DNA from: UBA1020 sp964520495 | GTDB taxonomy: Bacteria > Patescibacteriota > Saccharimonadia > Saccharimonadales > Saccharimonadaceae | Direction: 5' to 3' | Assembly (NCBI GenBank): GCA_964520495.1 | Contig: CAZFMZ010000001.1 | Location: 1-64,000, forward strand | Length of the DNA: 64,000 bases | Shown: piece by piece, positions 24,020 through 31,632 of the stretch | How the letters are laid out: each line of letters opens with the position of its first letter | Position numbering within the stretch: position 1 is the first letter of the stretch | Position numbers and translations under genes: made by a program | Notes under the pieces: generated by a model | What the model saw: only the letters and a program-made list of their open reading frames with translations | Told to the model about the DNA's origin: nothing | Database searches by the model: none

Positions 24020-24190
24020 AGGTAAGCGGCTATCACCCGCGAATGTTCCTGGAAGAACTCCTGTCAGTAGGAAAGTAGACCCAGGCGGCCCGGCCCGTAA
24101 CGACCGGATGAATGAAGCGCTAAGAAACCTTTCTTAGAAACTGGATGGTACCGCCCTTCGCAGGGTTCCAGTGTCGAAGAAAGGCTTTTT
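24020..24190 (+). promoter_or_regulatory. T-box riboswitch (isoleucine specifier) upstream of ileS
   Basis: The leader ends in a clear T-box antiterminator: CTGGA (24141-24145) pairs with TCCAG (24167-24171), the 7-nt bulge TGGTACC (24146-24152) fits the UGGNACC T-box, and GCCCT (24153-24157) pairs with AGGGT (24162-24166). The bulge TGGT would pair with a tRNA ending ACCA. Upstream, GCGG (24026-24029) and CCGC (24037-24040) close a 7-nt loop containing ATC (24032-24034), an Ile codon: a very short stem I like that of actinobacterial ileS T-boxes. CCTTTCTT (24128-24135) pairs with AAGAAAGG (24177-24184), followed by a U-run. Uncharged tRNA-Ile should raise expression of the genes below. Confidence 0.88.
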
Positions 24191-24204
24191 AATTGGAGAA
24201 ACGC

Positions 24205-24444
24205 ATGAGCGAACATTTTCCGGAGACCGAACCGCGCGAAGCACGACTGAACCGTATCGTCATCATCGACGCGCTTCAGGAGATTGGTATCGACGTCCAG
24301 CTGTCGGACTGGCTTGAGTACGACGACAACCAGATCCTCGGAGACCTGGCGACGTACGCGGCCATGCAGGACATCGGTATGGAGGACTTGTTCGAGATGT
24401 GTCAGATAGATATCGAATCAATCGGAGGTGAGTATGAAGTTTAA
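24205..24444 (+). CDS. Small acidic protein of unknown function between T-box and ileS
   Basis: 79 aa, ATG 24205 with TTGGAG 7 nt upstream. It is very acidic (many Asp/Glu), with a helical pattern (RIVIIDALQEIGIDVQLSDW and QILGDLATYAAMQDIGMEDLF). No membrane segment. Its last 11 bp overlap the ileS start, and its coding sequence carries the ileS ribosome binding site GGAGG, so it is translationally coupled to ileS and under the same T-box. I do not recognise a family. Confidence 0.65.
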   Translation: MSEHFPETEPREARLNRIVIIDALQEIGIDVQLSDWLEYDDNQILGDLATYAAMQDIGMEDLFEMCQIDIESIGGEYEV

Positions 24445-27292
24445 AGCAGGCACGCGCCGACGAGCGCTTGAATACGAAAAAGATTGGGTGCGTCGCTGGA
24501 AAGCAGACCGTACGTTTGAGAAATCGGTCGAGAGCCGGCCGAAAGACAACAGCTACGTGTTCTATGACGGTCCGCCGTTCATCTCCGGCGTACCCCACCA
24601 CGGCACGCTGCTTTCAAGCATCGTCAAGGACGCCGTGCCGCGCTATCAGACCATGAAGGGCAAACGCGTCGAGCGTGTCTGGGGTTGGGATTGTCACGGG
24701 CTGCCCGCCGAACGCTACACCGAGAAGAAGCTCGGCATCCACTCGCGCGAAGAAGTGATCGAATATGGCATCGAGAAGTACATCTTGGCGTGCCGTGCCA
24801 ACATGGTGCAGACCAGTAGCGAATGGGAAGACGTCGTCGACCGCGTCGGCCGCTGGGTCGATTTCAACGGTGCCTACAAGACGATGGACAAGGATTACAT
24901 GGAGAGTGTTTGGTGGGCCTTCAAGACCTTGTATGAAAAGGGCAAGATCTATGAAGGCGAGAAGGTGCTGATGTACTGTACGCTCGACGCCACGCCGCTT
25001 TCAAAGGCGGAAGTGACGATGGACGCCGGCAGCTACCAGGATGTGACCGATCCGAGCGTCTACGTGAAGTTCCGTCTGGAAGATGGCCGCACGCTGTTGG
25101 CCTGGACGACCACGCCGTGGACGCTGCCAGCCAACACGGCCGTCGCGGTGAACGAAAACTTCGACTATGCCGAGGTGCAGGTGGGCGATGAACGCTTGGT
25201 GCTGGCAAGTGAACTGCTCGAAAAAGTACTGACCGACGACAAGCATCAGGTGCTTGAGTATGAAGTGCTACGTGAATTTAAGGGCGCTGAACTGGTTGGG
25301 CTGAGCTATGAGCCGCTACTCGGCGTCATGCGAAGTGGCAACGCCCACGAGGTATGGCATGCCGACTACGTCAGCCTGGAGAGTGGTACCGGTATCGTTC
25401 ACCTGGCCCCTGCCTACGGCGAGGAAGACTTCCAGCTGGCCCGGGCAAATAACGTACCGGCCGTCCATGTCATCGATGAGAACGGCTATTATACCGAGGG
25501 CGATTGGAAAGGGCAGAACGTCTGGGATGCCAACAAGCCCATCGCGAAAGAGTTGAAAGCACGTGGTATCGTCTGGAAGATCGACTATTACCGCCACAGC
25601 TACCCGCACTGTCACCGCTGCGGTACACGGCTGATGTACCGGGCTCATCCGAGTTGGTTCATGGATATTGATGGCCAGCGCGAGAAGATGCTGGAGAAGA
25701 ACGGTCCGATTGAATGGTTCCCCCCTCACGTGAAGCATGGTCGCTTCCAGAAGACCGTCGAACAGGCACCCGATTGGAACGTGTCGCGCGACCGGTTCTG
25801 GGCTACTGCCATGCCGGTATGGAAGGGGACAGCCAAGGATGGTACCGAACACGTCAAGGTCGTCGGCAGCTACGCCGAGCTCAAAGACCTTTCTGGTGTC
25901 GAACTCGACGACTATCACCGGCCATGGGTCGATGACATCACGTTCGAAATTGACGGCGTCACCTATACACGCATCGATAAGGTGATGGACAGCTGGTTCG
26001 AGGCCGGCAGCATGCCGTTCGCCCAGTTCCACTACCCGTTTGAGAACAAGCAGAAGTTCGAGGAGAACTTCCCGGGCGACTTCATCGTCGAATACATCGG
26101 TCAAGTCCGGGCCTGGTTCTACTACATGCACGCCATGAGCGTGGCGTTGTTCGGCGAGAACAGCTTCAAAAACGTCATCGTCACCGGGAACGTGGCCGGT
26201 AACGACGGTCGCAAGATGAGCAAAAGCTACGGCAATTACACCGATCCGAATGAGCTGATGGACAAGTTTTCGGCAGACTCGCTGCGGTTCCTGTTGCTGT
26301 CCAGCCCGTTGCTCAACGGCGAAGACTTCGCCTTGCAAGACAAAGAAGTCGGTGATGTCGCCCGCAAGCTCGGTATGATTTGGAATATGTATGACTTCTT
26401 TACCATGTATGCCGAGGTTGATGGCTGGGAGTTCAAGAGTGCACTGAAGGACCCGTTGGAAGAGTGCCAGAACCCGCTCGATATTTGGATCATCTCACGG
26501 TTACATCAATTGGTGGCCGACGTCGAGAGGCACATGGATGGGTACGACATCCCGAATGCCATCAGCCCGATCCTGCCGTTCCTCGACGATGCCAGCAACT
26601 GGTACGTACGCCGATCACGCCGCCGTTTCTGGAAGAGTGAGGATGATGGCGACAAAGAGATGGCCTACCGGACGCTGCACTACGTATTGGTGCGTCTCAG
26701 CTACGTATTGGCACCGTTCACGCCGTTTTTGGCCGAAGAACTTTACCACAATCTGACCAGTGACGACGAATCGATTCATCTGAAGGATTGGCTGCCGGCC
26801 GGCCGCGTCGCCACGCTAGTGATGGACGATATGGAAACCGTGCGGGAGTACGTCAACCAAGGCCTCAGCCTCCGTGCCAAGGCCGGGTTGAAAGTACGAC
26901 AGCCACTGGCAAGCGTCACGGTGCCGGAGCTTGGTGATCATGTTGATTTCGAGCCGATCCTCAAAGACGAGCTGAACGTGAAGGCGGTCAAGGTAGGGGG
27001 AGAGGTGGCAATCGATCAAACGCTGACGCCGGAACTCAAGCGAGAAGGTCTGATGCGCGAGGTCGTGCGGCATGTGCAAGCGGCACGCAAGCAGGCCGGC
27101 TTGAACGTCGATGACAGGATTCAGCTGTCGCTCATGACTGAAGACGAAGAGCTGAAAAAAGCCATTGCTGAACACGACGCCACCATCCGTGCCGAAACGT
27201 TGGCTGAATCGATGGACGACGAAACCTCAGAGGATGCACAGGCCGTGCGTGTCGAAGGCAACCAGCTTATGATATCGTTGAAGAAAGCATAG
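24434..27292 (+). CDS. ileS: Isoleucyl-tRNA synthetase, eukaryote-like type
   Basis: 952 aa from ATG 24434 (GGAGG 5 nt upstream; a GTG at 24430 region is too close to it). Class I signatures: SGVPHHGTLLSS in place of HIGH, WGWDCHGLPAE, and GRKMSKSYGN for KMSKS. The editing domain is complete, and a C-terminal anticodon-binding part is followed by a DUF5915-like tail. The motif set (DGPPFISGVPHHG, DCHGLPAE) is that of the eukaryotic/archaeal-like IleRS branch (IleS2), known in some bacteria to be tolerant of mupirocin. It charges tRNA-Ile and is regulated by the T-box upstream. Confidence 0.95.
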   Translation: MKFKAGTRRRALEYEKDWVRRWKADRTFEKSVESRPKDNSYVFYDGPPFISGVPHHGTLLSSIVKDAVPRYQTMKGKRVERVWGWDCHGLPAERYTEKKLGIHSREEVIEYGIEKYILACRANMVQTSSEWEDVVDRVGRWVDFNGAYKTMDKDYMESVWWAFKTLYEKGKIYEGEKVLMYCTLDATPLSKAEVTMDAGSYQDVTDPSVYVKFRLEDGRTLLAWTTTPWTLPANTAVAVNENFDYAEVQVGDERLVLASELLEKVLTDDKHQVLEYEVLREFKGAELVGLSYEPLLGVMRSGNAHEVWHADYVSLESGTGIVHLAPAYGEEDFQLARANNVPAVHVIDENGYYTEGDWKGQNVWDANKPIAKELKARGIVWKIDYYRHSYPHCHRCGTRLMYRAHPSWFMDIDGQREKMLEKNGPIEWFPPHVKHGRFQKTVEQAPDWNVSRDRFWATAMPVWKGTAKDGTEHVKVVGSYAELKDLSGVELDDYHRPWVDDITFEIDGVTYTRIDKVMDSWFEAGSMPFAQFHYPFENKQKFEENFPGDFIVEYIGQVRAWFYYMHAMSVALFGENSFKNVIVTGNVAGNDGRKMSKSYGNYTDPNELMDKFSADSLRFLLLSSPLLNGEDFALQDKEVGDVARKLGMIWNMYDFFTMYAEVDGWEFKSALKDPLEECQNPLDIWIISRLHQLVADVERHMDGYDIPNAISPILPFLDDASNWYVRRSRRRFWKSEDDGDKEMAYRTLHYVLVRLSYVLAPFTPFLAEELYHNLTSDDESIHLKDWLPAGRVATLVMDDMETVREYVNQGLSLRAKAGLKVRQPLASVTVPELGDHVDFEPILKDELNVKAVKVGGEVAIDQTLTPELKREGLMREVVRHVQAARKQAGLNVDDRIQLSLMTEDEELKKAIAEHDATIRAETLAESMDDETSEDAQAVRVEGNQLMISLKKA

Positions 27293-27305
27293 GAAGGAGA
27301 CACGT

Positions 27306-27497
27306 ATGAAAAAACTCTACCGGTCGACTGCGAACCGGAAAATCGCCGGCGTCTGTGGCGGGCTGGGTGAATACTTCGGTATCGACCCGACCATCGTGCG
27401 TATCGTATTCGTCCTGTTAGCACTGCCAGGTGGTCTACCGGGCGTGATTCCGTATCTGATTCTGTGGCTGGTAGTACCAAAGCAGGTAGGCGCGTGA
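27306..27497 (+). CDS. PspC domain protein
   Basis: 63 aa: KKLYRSTANRKIAGVCGGLG is the PspC signature, followed by EYFGIDPTIVRIVFVLLAL and a membrane helix ending in a PYLILWLVVPK motif. PspC-type proteins are small membrane proteins, in some bacteria linked to phage-shock or envelope stress. AAGGAGACACGT precedes the ATG. Its stop overlaps the next start as GTGA. Confidence 0.9.
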   Translation: MKKLYRSTANRKIAGVCGGLGEYFGIDPTIVRIVFVLLALPGGLPGVIPYLILWLVVPKQVGA

Positions 27498-28174
27498 AGC
27501 CGGTCATCGGCATCATACCTAGTTTCGACGAAGGCGCAAACATCCCAGCCGGCGGTAATGTCCGGCGTATCTACCTGCGGCGCGAGTATACCTATATGCT
27601 GGCCAGCGTCGGCGCCACGCCGCTGATACTCAACCAAGACATGGATCCGGAACTCATCGCCCGATGGTGCGACGGCATCGTCATTTCTGGTGGAGAAGAC
27701 CTAAACTCTTCGGTGTATGGTCAGGCTGTTCTCACACCTCAGCGCAGAGTGGAGCCGCTAGAGCGCTATGAATGGGAGAAGGTCATCATTCAGTTGTGCG
27801 ACGATAAGCACATTCCAATTCTTGGTATTTGTTACGGCATGCAGCTGTTGAATGTTTACTATGGCGGCACATTACTGCAGGACATCGCGACGCTGCGACC
27901 CGACAACGTCGGCCACGACCTGACACATCATGACATCATCTTCCACGGCGATTTCCTATCAATGAAAGCAACCGGCCAGCATACGGTCGCGTCGCGTCAT
28001 CATCAGGCTATCGACCGCTTGGCCGACGGCTTTGAAGTGCGGGCCGAAGCTCCTGACGGTATCATCGAAGCCATTGCAGGTCATGGTCATTTCGGCATGC
28101 AGTGGCACCCGGAATCTGACGCGACCGGAGCCCACGTCTACCGGGCGTTCGTCGAGCATTGCATCGGCACGTAA
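27494..28174 (+). CDS. Class I glutamine amidotransferase-like hydrolase (peptidase C26)
   Basis: 226 aa, GTG 27494 overlapping the PspC stop. It has GICYGMQLLNVYYGG, the nucleophile elbow with catalytic Cys, and FGMQWHPESD, the His and Glu of the triad. The N-terminal PVIGIIPSFDEG ... YTYMLASVGATPLIL ... GIVISGGEDLNSSVYG is typical of the gamma-glutamyl-GABA hydrolase (PuuD-like) branch, which cleaves gamma-glutamyl bonds. No synthetase partner is adjacent, so it is probably a stand-alone hydrolase; substrate unknown. Confidence 0.88.
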   Translation: MKPVIGIIPSFDEGANIPAGGNVRRIYLRREYTYMLASVGATPLILNQDMDPELIARWCDGIVISGGEDLNSSVYGQAVLTPQRRVEPLERYEWEKVIIQLCDDKHIPILGICYGMQLLNVYYGGTLLQDIATLRPDNVGHDLTHHDIIFHGDFLSMKATGQHTVASRHHQAIDRLADGFEVRAEAPDGIIEAIAGHGHFGMQWHPESDATGAHVYRAFVEHCIGT

Positions 28175-28180
28175 ATACTA

Positions 28181-28186
28181 TATAAT
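28181..28186 (+). promoter_or_regulatory. -10 element of a leaderless rhodanese transcript
   Basis: Perfect TATAAT ending 7 nt before the ATG at 28194, in a stretch without a ribosome binding site. Confidence 0.65.
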
Positions 28187-28193
28187 GTATAGT

Positions 28194-28469
28194 ATGAACC
28201 CACTCATCATCGACACCCGCGAACCGAATGAATATCAGGTCAGTCACGTCGAAGGGGCCCTGAACATACCACCGGCCGAATTCATGACCGGTACGGTACC
28301 TGCGAAGCTCACGAACGTCGACAAAGCCGCGCCGATAGTGCTGTACTGTCGTAGCGGGCAACGCAGTAACACCTGTGGTATGATTCTGCGCGACTTCGGT
28401 TTTACCAATATCATTAACGGCACCAATGAGCATCACGTGCGCAAATTGCTTGACGAACAGCCAAGATAA
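28194..28469 (+). CDS. Rhodanese-like sulfurtransferase domain protein
   Basis: 91 aa, a single rhodanese domain. IIDTREPNEYQVSHVEGALNIP is the CH2A-type start, and VLYCRSGQRSNTCGMIL holds the active-site Cys in the loop CRSGQRS. It can transfer sulfane sulfur to cyanide or thiols. ATG 28194 is placed from the TATAAT just upstream. The upstream part of the open frame overlaps the C26 gene and is not used. Confidence 0.9.
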   Translation: MNPLIIDTREPNEYQVSHVEGALNIPPAEFMTGTVPAKLTNVDKAAPIVLYCRSGQRSNTCGMILRDFGFTNIINGTNEHHVRKLLDEQPR

Positions 28470-28543
28470 GCGTATAACTTAGCCATCACTTATAGTCAGC
28501 GACGGTAGGTGAGGTCCATTTCGGGAACGGAAGGAGCAAGGCA

Positions 28544-28834
28544 ATGACCGCTCAGCACGAAGAACTGGTCATCCAGGCGGCGAAGGCCGTGCACGACAAG
28601 GTGTGGTACAAGCACTGGCGAGAGGGCGAAAGCAGTCTTCGTCCGGCGCAGGTGATCGACTACGTCCGTGAGGTACGCGAACTGGCCCACGTCACGGAGG
28701 AGAAGCTGCCGCCGGAGCTCATGAAACTGCTGTCGGTGGCGCGCGAGAACCGCGACGCGGAGAAGCCGGCGAACATCGCCCTCGTCGATGTCATCGAGCC
28801 CCTCAAGACGATCATCCTGCCTGTCACCGCATGA
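28544..28834 (+). CDS. Unknown small cytoplasmic protein, GC-rich codon use
   Basis: 96 aa, preceded by GGAAGGAG at 8 nt. It is probably all-helical (ELVIQAAKAVHDKVWYKHW ... VIDYVREVRELAHVTEEKL). No membrane segment and no recognised motif. Glu codons are mostly GAG and GC content is higher than in neighbouring genes, like the 4000-5678 module, suggesting a different origin. It is followed directly by a strong hairpin (28863-28898). Confidence 0.65.
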   Translation: MTAQHEELVIQAAKAVHDKVWYKHWREGESSLRPAQVIDYVREVRELAHVTEEKLPPELMKLLSVARENRDAEKPANIALVDVIEPLKTIILPVTA

Positions 28835-28862
28835 CGCGGTGCGTCCATCCATCCGCCCTTCA

Positions 28863-28898
28863 GGGGGTGGTGCGCCGAACCTCGGCCGCACCACCCCC
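28863..28898 (+). terminator. Strong terminator hairpin
   Basis: GGGGGTGGTGCG (28863-28874) pairs perfectly over 12 bp with CGCACCACCCCC (28887-28898). Only TTACT follows, so the U-tract is poor. Confidence 0.65.
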
Positions 28899-28998
28899 TT
28901 ACTAATGCCCGTAACTTTTCATCTCCATTAGGATCTCACCGCTCTTCAGGCGCGAATCGTTTTCATTCCGGCGAACTCCTGGGCTATACTACCAACAT

Positions 28999-29634
28999 AT
29001 GCGTATCGCAGTCATCGCGGCACAGGGAAAGTCAGGTCAGGCGTTTGTCGAGGCGGCGCTCGCGGCCGGTCATCAGGTGGTCGCCGGCATTCGCGGCAGT
29101 AACCCGTTCGGCCGCCGCCCCGGTCTGATACTTCGTCAATGTGACGCTACCGACCTAAGCCAGGTGGAGGAGCTCATTGTCGGCTGCGATGCGGTCGTCA
29201 CTATGATCGGTCATGTCCGGGGGTCCCGCCGCCGGCTGCAGACCGAGGCTACCACCACCGTGCTTGAGGCCATGAAGAGGCGTCGTCTGACCCGCCTGGT
29301 CAGCCTGACGGGCACGGGCGCGCGGGTCAAGGGTGACACACCGGACCTGCTTGACCGTGTACTGAACCTGCTGGTTACCAAGGTCGATCCCACCAGAGTG
29401 CAAGACGGCATCGCCCACCTGGAGGTGTTGCAAGAAAGCGGTATCGATTTCACGGTTGTGCGAGTGTTGAAGTTGACGAACGGTCGGGGCGGGGCGTTCG
29501 ATCTGAGCGAACATGGGCCGGCCAAACCGTTCGTCGCCCGGCGCGACGTGGCGCTGGCCGTGCTCGATTGTCTCGAGAACAACCGCTTCATCGGCAAGTT
29601 TCCCGTCGTCTCCAAGCACCACCCGAAGCGGTAG
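28999..29634 (+). CDS. NAD(P)-binding Rossmann-fold protein (atypical SDR)
   Basis: 211 aa. MRIAVIAAQGKSGQAFVEAAL is a GxxGxxG-like nucleotide-binding start (here AAQGKSGQAF). It is followed by VDCDA-type CDATDLSQVEELIVGCDAVV and MIGHVRGSRRR, matching the atypical SDR/NmrA-like group of NAD(P)-binding oxidoreductases or regulators. The catalytic Tyr-x-x-x-Lys of true SDRs is not evident. TATACT ends 8 nt before ATG 28999, so it is probably leaderless. Confidence 0.8.
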   Translation: MRIAVIAAQGKSGQAFVEAALAAGHQVVAGIRGSNPFGRRPGLILRQCDATDLSQVEELIVGCDAVVTMIGHVRGSRRRLQTEATTTVLEAMKRRRLTRLVSLTGTGARVKGDTPDLLDRVLNLLVTKVDPTRVQDGIAHLEVLQESGIDFTVVRVLKLTNGRGGAFDLSEHGPAKPFVARRDVALAVLDCLENNRFIGKFPVVSKHHPKR

Positions 29635-29641
29635 TAGGCAA

Positions 29642-29670
29642 TTGACATATCAACACGTTTATGCTATTAT
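29642..29670 (+). promoter_or_regulatory. Strong sigma70-type promoter
   Basis: TTGACA (29642-29647), 17 bp, TATTAT (29665-29670). The predicted start near 29677 gives a 23-nt A-rich leader for the small gene at 29700. Confidence 0.75.
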
Positions 29671-29699
29671 GAAATAGTAAACCATAACAATACACACAT

Positions 29700-29906
29700 A
29701 TGTCATTACTTCATTCAAAACACCTTGCGTTCCAACCTGTCGATCCACTGGCTGATGGCCTAGGCGATGATATCGCTGCCGAGCGGCGTGAAGCCGGCTC
29801 GATCGAACTGGATGAACAGCTCGACGGCACGTTGGCTGACCGGTGGGGTGAAATCCTTGAGGACGTCCACAAAGACCCCGAGTGGTTCACGTTCGCGGAA
29901 GATTAA
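29700..29906 (+). CDS. Unknown small acidic protein
   Basis: 68 aa, acidic (DPLADGLGDDIAAERREAG, then LADRWGEILEDVHKDPEWF). It follows a good promoter with a short A-rich leader that lacks a Shine-Dalgarno sequence. No family is recognised. The gene downstream at 29925 has its own -10. Confidence 0.55.
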   Translation: MSLLHSKHLAFQPVDPLADGLGDDIAAERREAGSIELDEQLDGTLADRWGEILEDVHKDPEWFTFAED

Positions 29907-29924
29907 GCGGTATACTAATAGTTG

Positions 29925-30320
29925 ATGCACCAACTAAGTGATGAAGAATTTGACCGCCTAATCAGCCGCGCCATGGACGAGCTGCCGCAGGAATATATCC
30001 GCGGGTTGCAGAACGTCGCCATCGTCATGGCCGACGAGCCCGACGAGGTTCAGCGGGAGAAACTGAAGCTGCGGCATGACCATCTGTTGCTTGGGTTGTA
30101 CGAAGGCGTGCCACGCACTATCCGCACGGGAGCCGAATCTGGTATCCTGCCCGACAAGATCACGCTGTTCAAGTATCCGCTGCTGGCGGTCACGAATAAC
30201 GAAACCAGCCTGTACGAAGAAATCAAGCGCACGTTATGGCACGAGATCGCCCATTACTACGGTTTGGATCACGACCGGATTGATGAACTGGAAGGACACG
30301 GCCGCGACGCCGCCCGCTAA
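29925..30320 (+). CDS. Zincin-like metallopeptidase (DUF1025/Zincin_1 type)
   Basis: 131 aa from ATG 29925; a TTG directly before is less likely. HEIAHYYGLDH at 106-116 is the HExxHxxGxxH zincin site with a third His ligand. The N-terminal LSDEEFDRLISRAMDELP and VAIVMADEP fit the Zincin_1 (DUF1025) family of small predicted metallopeptidases whose substrate is unknown. TATACT (29911-29916) ends 8 nt before the ATG, so the gene is probably leaderless. galU begins 14 bp after the stop. Confidence 0.85.
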   Translation: MHQLSDEEFDRLISRAMDELPQEYIRGLQNVAIVMADEPDEVQREKLKLRHDHLLLGLYEGVPRTIRTGAESGILPDKITLFKYPLLAVTNNETSLYEEIKRTLWHEIAHYYGLDHDRIDELEGHGRDAAR

Positions 30321-30333
30321 AAGGAGTACACTT

Positions 30334-31155
30334 ATGCCTATGAACGTCACCAAAGCCATCATCCCGGTCGCCGGCTGGGGCACCCGCCGCCTTCCGATTA
30401 CCAAAACGATAGAGAAGTGCATGCTACCGATCGGCAACCGGCCGTTGGTCGATTACGTGGTGCAGGACTGTCTGCAGGCAGGTATCAACGACATCTATTT
30501 CGTGGTCGGTGAGCAAAGTGAGCAGCTACAGGATTACTACCGCAGCAACATCACCCTCAACGACTATCTGCGCCGCAACAAGAAGCAGGACAAACTTGAA
30601 CTCATCAAGCCGCTCGAAGGTGTCAAGCTGCACTATATCGTGCAGCCAAGCTATGGCAAGTATGGCACGGCCGTGCCGATCGGCCTGGCAGCCCCGTACG
30701 TCAGCGAAGGGGAATCGGTCGTAGTGCTGATGGGTGATGATTTCATCTGGAATGAAGACGGTTCGAGTGAGGTCGCCCGGTTGCTTACGGCGACACCTGA
30801 AGGCTCATGCGGCCTGCTGGCGGCCCGCGTGCCGCAGGAGACGGTCGGCAAGTACGGCGTCATCGAAACGGACGTCGAGGGCAACTATCGCAGCATCATC
30901 GACCAGCCGTCGCCGGAAGAGGCGCCGTCGAACCTGATTAACATCTCGAAATATCTGCTAACAAAAGAAGTACTTGATAAGGCAGCCGGTTTGGCGCCCG
31001 CGCACAATGGGGAATACCAGTTGCCTGACGCCATCAACCAGTATGTCAACGAGGGTGGCCGGGTGAAAGTCGTGGCGGCCGAGGGTGAATACTTGGATGG
31101 TGGTTCGGTCGAAGGCTGGCTGCACGCCAACAACGTGGTCGTTGGCAGGGCTTGA
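30334..31155 (+). CDS. galU: UTP-glucose-1-phosphate uridylyltransferase
   Basis: 273 aa, ATG 30334 with AAAAGGAG upstream. It makes UDP-glucose for envelope polysaccharides. The nucleotidyltransferase start IIPVAGWGTRRLPITKTIEK fits the consensus, with AGWGTR in place of the usual AGxGTR and K in TKTIEK. GKYGTA, PVVLMGDD-type (VVLMGDDF) and EYLDGGSVEGWL complete the family pattern. ManC-type or RfbA-type transferases are alternatives, but the length and motifs best fit GalU. Confidence 0.9.
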   Translation: MPMNVTKAIIPVAGWGTRRLPITKTIEKCMLPIGNRPLVDYVVQDCLQAGINDIYFVVGEQSEQLQDYYRSNITLNDYLRRNKKQDKLELIKPLEGVKLHYIVQPSYGKYGTAVPIGLAAPYVSEGESVVVLMGDDFIWNEDGSSEVARLLTATPEGSCGLLAARVPQETVGKYGVIETDVEGNYRSIIDQPSPEEAPSNLINISKYLLTKEVLDKAAGLAPAHNGEYQLPDAINQYVNEGGRVKVVAAEGEYLDGGSVEGWLHANNVVVGRA

Positions 31156-31180
31156 TAGAAGCCGCCACATCTGTTACAAT
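31152..31180 (+). promoter_or_regulatory. Promoter for rplU
   Basis: TTGATA (31152-31157), 17 bp, TACAAT (31175-31180) preceded by TGT. It overlaps the galU stop. The leader includes a small hairpin, TAGATT (31185-31190) with AATCTA (31199-31204), just before AAGG. Confidence 0.7.
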
Positions 31181-31217
31181 CGTCTAGATTGATTATTAAA
31201 TCTAACAAGGAATATTC

Positions 31218-31526
31218 ATGAAAGCAGTCGTTCGTGTCGGCGGAAAACAATACGTTGTCGCCGAAAAAGAGACCCTCCTGGTGGACCGCCTCCCGGATGG
31301 AACAAAAGAGCTCACCCTCGACGCACTGCTGGTCATCGATGGTGACAAAACCACCGTCGGCACGCCAGTCGTCAAAGGTGTCAGTGTTAAAGCCAAGGTC
31401 GTAGAAGACGAAGTGAAGGGCGACAAGCTCCGCATCATCCGCTACAAGGCCAAGAAGCGCGTACACAAGGAAATGGGACACCGCCAGAAGTACAGCCGCA
31501 TCCAAGTGGCTGCCATCGGCAAGTAG
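31218..31526 (+). CDS. rplU: 50S ribosomal protein L21
   Basis: 102 aa: AVVRVGGKQYVVAEKETLLVD is the bL21 signature, with the usual C-terminal KRRKNSR-like basic part (RYKAKKRVHKEMGHRQKYSR) that contacts 23S rRNA. It has its own promoter and a terminator at 31553. rpmA (L27), its almost universal downstream partner, is not here; parA follows instead. Confidence 0.97.
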   Translation: MKAVVRVGGKQYVVAEKETLLVDRLPDGTKELTLDALLVIDGDKTTVGTPVVKGVSVKAKVVEDEVKGDKLRIIRYKAKKRVHKEMGHRQKYSRIQVAAIGK

Positions 31527-31552
31527 TCCTTCTCAGGTTCCGATTTACATCA

Positions 31553-31579
31553 ATCCCCGCCTCAAATGCGGGGATTTTT
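31553..31579 (+). terminator. Rho-independent terminator after rplU
   Basis: ATCCCCGC (31553-31560) and GCGGGGAT (31568-31575) form a perfect 8-bp stem with a 7-nt loop followed by TTTT. Confidence 0.9.
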
Positions 31580-31632
31580 GATGCCGCTCATGCTACAATA
31601 GCCCCAGACAAGAAGAGGGAAGAATAAACAGC

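Noticed and set aside
25316..26338. Minus-strand open frame of 340 aa opposite ileS
   Set aside because: Antisense shadow of a GC-rich conserved gene.
28448..28496. TTGACG ... TATAGT as promoter for the 28544 gene
   Set aside because: The hexamers are about 36 bp apart, too far for sigma70; only the TATAGT could be used.
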